Shown: in pieces, positions 22,122-25,528 of the stretch
Position numbering within the stretch: the stretch's first letter is position 1
Layout of the letters: every line of letters begins with the position of its first letter
Assembly: GCA_964578975.1 (NCBI GenBank)
Contig: CAZOFA010000029.1
Span: 1 to 25,528 of the forward strand
DNA from: CAYRUP01 sp964578975
GTDB lineage: Bacteria > Pseudomonadota > Gammaproteobacteria > DSM-16500
DNA length: 25,528 bases
Reading direction: 5' to 3'
Notes under the pieces: model-generated
The model's input: the letters and a program-made list of their open reading frames with translations, nothing else
Databases searched by the model: none
What the model was told of the DNA's origin: nothing
Position numbers and translations under genes: made by a program

Positions 22122-22763
22122 ATGGTTGACGGTTGCAAAAGTAATAACATAAAAATGTTAATGCACAAACATGGGTTGACGATTGAGGAGTTGGCTGAAG
22201 AATTGAATGTCTCAATATCAACAATTAATCGTCTACTAATAGGAACCAAAATTGATCCAAGATTATCTACCTTAAGACCCATCGCTAAATTTTTTGATGT
22301 ATCAATAGAAGAGTTAATGGGAGAAAGACCTCTTAGTTTCAAACTAAAAGATGTAGGTCTTTATGATAGACAAACATTAATACAAGTTCCAATTATATAT
22401 TGGGAGCAAGTTAAAAATGCTATTGAGGTTGTTCCACATCTTAACTTTGATAAATGGGACAGTTGGGTCGTTGTGTCGAGAATCATGAATGAACATTCTT
22501 ACGCCTTAAGAATTCAACAATCTTCACTTCCTCCACCTTTTTACCTGCACACAATTATAGTTCTTGATCCCGGAAAAGAGCCTAAAGATAGTGATTACGT
22601 ATTAATTATTCAAGATGAAAATCCAATACTAGCAAAGGTGATAGTAAATGGGGTAAAGCGATTTTACCAATCATTGATCATGGAGCAACAGCTCTTTGAA
22701 GAAAAAGAAATTGATTATTGTGGCACAGTTGTGCAATGGACTGGTTTTTATTGTGAGAAATAA
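22122..22763 (+). CDS. XRE-family regulator with S24/LexA-like C-terminal domain
   Basis: This 213-residue protein has an N-terminal XRE helix-turn-helix (about 8-66: MLMHKHGLTIEELAEELNVSISTINRLL, then FFDVSIEELM). Residues about 85-210 resemble a CI/LexA-type S24 domain: VPIIYWEQ at the linker, SYALRIQQSSLPPPF aligned with the ALRVxGDSMxPxF motif (S135 in the catalytic place), DYVLIIQ, and AKVIVNG with K172 in the catalytic Lys place. The Ala-Gly cleavage pair after the VPxxxWxQ linker is replaced by Val-Lys, so autocleavage seems unlikely. GAGG lies about 8 nt before the ATG. It is followed after 1 bp by the ankyrin gene, so both are one operon. A prophage-derived or island repressor is likely. 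Confidence 0.82.
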   Translation: MVDGCKSNNIKMLMHKHGLTIEELAEELNVSISTINRLLIGTKIDPRLSTLRPIAKFFDVSIEELMGERPLSFKLKDVGLYDRQTLIQVPIIYWEQVKNAIEVVPHLNFDKWDSWVVVSRIMNEHSYALRIQQSSLPPPFYLHTIIVLDPGKEPKDSDYVLIIQDENPILAKVIVNGVKRFYQSLIMEQQLFEEKEIDYCGTVVQWTGFYCEK

Positions 22764-22764
22764 T

Positions 22765-23442
22765 ATGATTAGCAAAAAAGAAAAAATAACTCCAAATAAT
22801 GTTATAAATGTATTAAGAAAAAAAGAAAAAGAATATTCACTCAATCTGCGTCTTTTGAAAGCTGTTGAAATTGATAATTTACCAGCAATACAACAATTAA
22901 TCGAAGAAGGTGCAACGCTACATAAGTTGGGTGGGGTAAAGCTTCATAAATATAATACAGAACATAATTCATTATTACATATCGCTATTAAACTATGGCA
23001 TATCGATATTATAAAATATTTATTAAAAATAGGCTGTGATGTAAATGCTCAAACTCGTCGATTAAGAGCCCCTTTACATTATGCAACTTATAATAACACG
23101 CCAATTGAGATTATTGAGCTTCTGCTAGAATGTGGAGCTAATATAGAAATTAAAGACGATGATAATGCTTCACCATTCATGTGGGCTTGTTATTTAAATA
23201 ACTTTAAAGCGACTAAATTTTTAATGGATAAAGGTGCTGATCCTTATTCACCTGATAATTTCGGAGGCACACCTTTAGAATGGGCTAGTTTTCAAGGAAA
23301 CAACGAAATTGTGAAACTCTTAGCAAACAGATTGCCTTATACAAAAAAACAACTTAAATCTGCATATGAGAGCGCAGTCGAAAATGGTCAGATAGGAATA
23401 ACTAAAATCATTGCAAAATTCCTAAGGAACGCATCGAATTAA
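22765..23442 (+). CDS. Ankyrin-repeat protein
   Basis: This 225-residue protein has about five ankyrin units: 27-50 (LRLLKAVEIDNLPAIQQLIEEGA), 67-96 (HNSLLHIAIKLWHIDIIKYLLKIGCDVNAQ), 100-132, 134-166 and 167-197, then a short terminal helix pair. No signal peptide or membrane segment is present. The N-terminal 26 residues are Lys-rich. It starts 1 bp after the S24-like regulator and has no ribosome site of its own, so it depends on translation of that gene. In Legionellales many ankyrin proteins are type IV effectors, but coupling to a repressor suggests a regulator-binding or antirepressor role. Which applies is not decidable here. Its last 35 bp overlap the convergent transporter's end. Confidence 0.85.
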   Translation: MISKKEKITPNNVINVLRKKEKEYSLNLRLLKAVEIDNLPAIQQLIEEGATLHKLGGVKLHKYNTEHNSLLHIAIKLWHIDIIKYLLKIGCDVNAQTRRLRAPLHYATYNNTPIEIIELLLECGANIEIKDDDNASPFMWACYLNNFKATKFLMDKGADPYSPDNFGGTPLEWASFQGNNEIVKLLANRLPYTKKQLKSAYESAVENGQIGITKIIAKFLRNASN

Positions 23443-24772
23443 ATCGTAAAATTGCCATTAACAATACACACACTATTGATATCAATAAGATAATTAAAAA
23501 AATGGTGCTATAAAATGAAAGATCTTTATTGGTTAAACTGTATTGCTGCATAACAACTTCTCCGATAAATCCAGAAATGTATCCAGAAATAGATAATGCA
23601 AAATACATTCCTGCCATCAGTCGTCCTTTGCACTCGGCAGGGGATTCTTTTGCAATATAAGACACAATAGGAGGCATGAGACTAACTTCTCCGAGTCCGA
23701 GCAATAAGGAAGGGATGACAATCCAGAATAAAGAGATTTTCCCAAAACCAACAGATAATGTGGAACAGTACAAGATTAAAAACGCAGCCGTACCGCAACC
23801 TAAACCAATTAAAACTCTCGTTTGAGAAAATTTAATTTTATTAAAAAGAGATATTTTGGTAATGATGAATGCACCAATGACAACAAAAATAGATTCTAGT
23901 GAAACTAACGAAGATGCAGGTATGGTTAAATTTAATTCTTTTAGTCGTACAAAGTTATCCGCATAGACTATTAATGAAGAAGCAACTTGGAATTCGCCGC
24001 AAAAAAATACGATTGCAAAGAAGGTTAAAATCATGGCAAAAATGATTTTTGTTTTAGTTTCATTGAAAGTTCGAATCGTGGAAATCAAAAAAATCAAATA
24101 TCCAATGATTGCTAAAATTAAGAGATAGTTAGAAATACGTTGAGACATTAAACAAAAATAAATGACTGATGTTCCAAAAAATAAATAAGCACAGAATTTT
24201 AAAAAATTTTGTATTTTTATCGATCTTAGGCAATTTAGCCAGCTTCCTTTTTTTAGAAAAAGTAGCCAAATCATTATCATCAATTCGTTTAAGACAACAA
24301 GACCCTGCCAAGAAAAGTAATGGTCAATAAAGCCGCCTGCTATTGGTCCTAATATGATTCCTGCATTTGTAATTCCATAAAAGAAGGTAAATGTTTTATT
24401 ATTTTCTTGAAAATCATATTTTGAAAGCAATAGTGGGGCGTTAGGTGTGATCATGCCTGCGCCAATAAAGAGTAATCCTAATCCTAGATAGAGCGTATTG
24501 AAATTAAGTAACCCGATACTTGCAATACCAATGACAAAAACACCTTGTATAATGGTTTGTTCTTCATTAAAAAACCGATCCTTTATATATCCTCCAAACA
24601 TAGAACACAAATAAAGAAGCGATAAACTTGTACCCATTATCTCGAGTCCTTTGGACGAATTTACCCATTTTGAATCTGTGATATGGATGAGTAATCCAGA
24701 AAGAACGGACCAAGTGCACAATCTTGCTATAAATTCGCTCAAATAAATAAAATATAATTTTTCGTTTTTCAT
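23408..24772 (-). CDS. MFS transporter, POT/PTR-like
   Basis: This 454-residue protein has about 12-14 hydrophobic segments. Several spots resemble proton-dependent oligopeptide transporters: SEFIARLCTWSVLSGLL in TM1 (compare ERFSYYG...), GAGMITPNAPLLLSKYDF followed by FTFFYGITNAGIILGPIAGGFI (compare KPNxxxLL...FYxxINxG), and LGLGEVSLMPPIVSYIAKESPAECKGRLMAGMYFALS (compare the E-x-x-x-P ... KxxP...G..MG motif). It is therefore a divergent POT-family member or a sister family; di-/tripeptide or peptidic siderophore/antibiotic transport would fit. No clear ribosome site precedes the ATG. It diverges from the 2OG oxygenase across 72 bp, so they may share control. Confidence 0.75.
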   Translation of the reverse strand: MKNEKLYFIYLSEFIARLCTWSVLSGLLIHITDSKWVNSSKGLEIMGTSLSLLYLCSMFGGYIKDRFFNEEQTIIQGVFVIGIASIGLLNFNTLYLGLGLLFIGAGMITPNAPLLLSKYDFQENNKTFTFFYGITNAGIILGPIAGGFIDHYFSWQGLVVLNELMIMIWLLFLKKGSWLNCLRSIKIQNFLKFCAYLFFGTSVIYFCLMSQRISNYLLILAIIGYLIFLISTIRTFNETKTKIIFAMILTFFAIVFFCGEFQVASSLIVYADNFVRLKELNLTIPASSLVSLESIFVVIGAFIITKISLFNKIKFSQTRVLIGLGCGTAAFLILYCSTLSVGFGKISLFWIVIPSLLLGLGEVSLMPPIVSYIAKESPAECKGRLMAGMYFALSISGYISGFIGEVVMQQYSLTNKDLSFYSTIFLIILLISIVCVLLMAILRFNSMRSLGILQ

Positions 24773-24844
24773 AGTTTAAAAGATAAAGTTGAATAAATAC
24801 CAAATTAGAAGTTACTATAAGCATTCAAAAATTAGCGCGACTAT

Positions 24845-25408
24845 ATGATGCCTCAACAATTTAATCAATATATAAATGTTCTCACAAACAACGATTGGGT
24901 TGACTTAGAGCAAATTATTGAACGAATTCAATCATACTCTCCAGAAATAATAGAAAAATCGCGAATGGGTGACAGTAGGAATGAATCTGTAAATCTTGAT
25001 GTAATTCGATTTATTATGAGAAAAAACAATGCGTCCTACACATTAAACGACCCTTACTGTTCTGAAATAATAACAATTTTGAATAGATCTCATTTTCTTG
25101 AAACAATTAATAAACATTTAAAGGTGAATAATCTACAAATTTTGCGTATGCAATTTAATTTAATGAAAGAAGGATCATTTGTTGGATTGCATAAGGACAA
25201 TGAAAATGATTCTTCTTATTTAGCTACAGCAGTTCTTAGAACTCATTCGAATTTTTCAGAAGGAGAATTAGTGTTATACGGTAAAAATAAACGAATTATT
25301 TCTCAAAAAAATCGGACTGTTTTTTTAATGGATTCATCAATCGAGCATGAAGTAATGACAGTAAAACACGGTTATAGAAATTCGTTGATTATCGTCATGG
25401 GTAGATAA
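24845..25408 (+). CDS. 2-oxoglutarate/Fe(II)-dependent dioxygenase-like protein
   Basis: This 187-residue protein has a double-stranded beta-helix ending. The iron triad is visible as H116-x-D118 (FVGLHKDNEND) and H168 (SSIEHEVMTV), and R178 (HGYRNSLIIVMG) sits where 2-oxoglutarate is usually bound. EGELVLYGKNK resembles the GGxLxL strand of prolyl-hydroxylase-type members. The N-terminal 90 residues are family-variable. It probably hydroxylates a small molecule, amino acid or peptide; the substrate is unknown. It diverges from the POT-like transporter, which could supply or export the substrate or product (inference). Two tandem ATGs (24845, 24848) exist and no ribosome site is apparent. Confidence 0.8.
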   Translation: MMPQQFNQYINVLTNNDWVDLEQIIERIQSYSPEIIEKSRMGDSRNESVNLDVIRFIMRKNNASYTLNDPYCSEIITILNRSHFLETINKHLKVNNLQILRMQFNLMKEGSFVGLHKDNENDSSYLATAVLRTHSNFSEGELVLYGKNKRIISQKNRTVFLMDSSIEHEVMTVKHGYRNSLIIVMGR

Positions 25409-25456
25409 ATAAATTTATTCTATTGTAAGATTCGTTACCGTTCACCGTTCACGAGA

Positions 25457-25528
25457 TCGTCATTGCGAGCGCAGCGAAGCAATCCAGAAAAGCGCTAATT
25501 ATCAAAGCATTCTGGATTGCTTCGCTGC
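25457..25528. repeat. Palindromic repeat, GCAGCGAAGCAATCCA family, cut by window end
   Basis: The left arm GCAGCGAAGCAATCCAGA (25471-25488), preceded by ATCGTCATTGCGAGC, is mirrored exactly by TCTGGATTGCTTCGCTGC (25511-25528), with the loop AAAGCGCTAATTATCAAAGCAT. It is the third occurrence of the family found at 18-53 and 1748-1845. The right arm presumably continues beyond the window. Confidence 0.88.

Noticed and set aside
1..25528. CRISPR array, tRNA or rRNA genes
   Set aside because: No regularly spaced direct repeats with unique spacers and no recognisable tRNA or rRNA sequence was seen; all repeats here are palindromic or tandem.

Overview
The window looks like a chromosomal segment of a moderately AT-rich gammaproteobacterium, most plausibly from the Legionellales (Legionella/Coxiella/Aquicella-like). 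This rests on protein style (an ankyrin-repeat protein, HTH-S24 regulators, outer-membrane proteins) and on interspersed palindromic repeats (the GCAGCGAAGCAATCCA and GTCATTCCCGC families). No 16S gene, tRNA or other taxonomic marker is present, so the assignment is inference.

Layout. (1) 1-4684: iron superoxide dismutase (sodB, -) diverges from an exported thioredoxin-like protein (+). The latter converges, across a large palindrome, on a three-domain ACP / acyl-adenylating / PlsC lipid enzyme (-). (2) 4779-7922 (-): a bufferin-type copper RiPP locus: bufA1 - yceI - bufB (MNIO/DUF692) - bufC (DUF2063), then, behind a repeat-filled gap and its own promoter, a second precursor bufA2 with its own terminator. 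(3) 8045-10994: a Bcr/CflA-like MFS exporter divergent from a LysR regulator, followed by a single-domain GlmU-like uridylyltransferase. (4) 11401-13864 (-): a sugar-porter MFS overlapping a NahK-like N-acetylhexosamine 1-kinase. With the GlmU-N enzyme this gives a plausible import, 1-kinase and UDP-sugar salvage route. (5) 14029-16996: a triplicated glycine-rich outer-membrane protein, an unknown protein, and a small OmpA-like barrel read the other way. (6) 17405-20318: an AsnB-type amidotransferase overlapping a GT4 glycosyltransferase, probably for surface polysaccharide, preceded by a 101-nt element with strong predicted RNA structure. (7) 20409-25408: a low-GC accessory block with a GNAT, an unknown protein, an HTH-S24-like regulator coupled to an ankyrin protein, a POT-like transporter and a 2OG-Fe(II) oxygenase.

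The clearest sequence-level discovery is a 205-bp miniature inverted-repeat element (10978-11182) flanked by a perfect 11-bp target duplication. It inserted at the last codons of the glmU-like gene. In-silico excision shows that the gene was already single-domain and that the element only replaced its tail. Two other genes (the Bcr-like MFS and bufC) also end inside palindromic repeats, so repeat-derived C-termini recur here.
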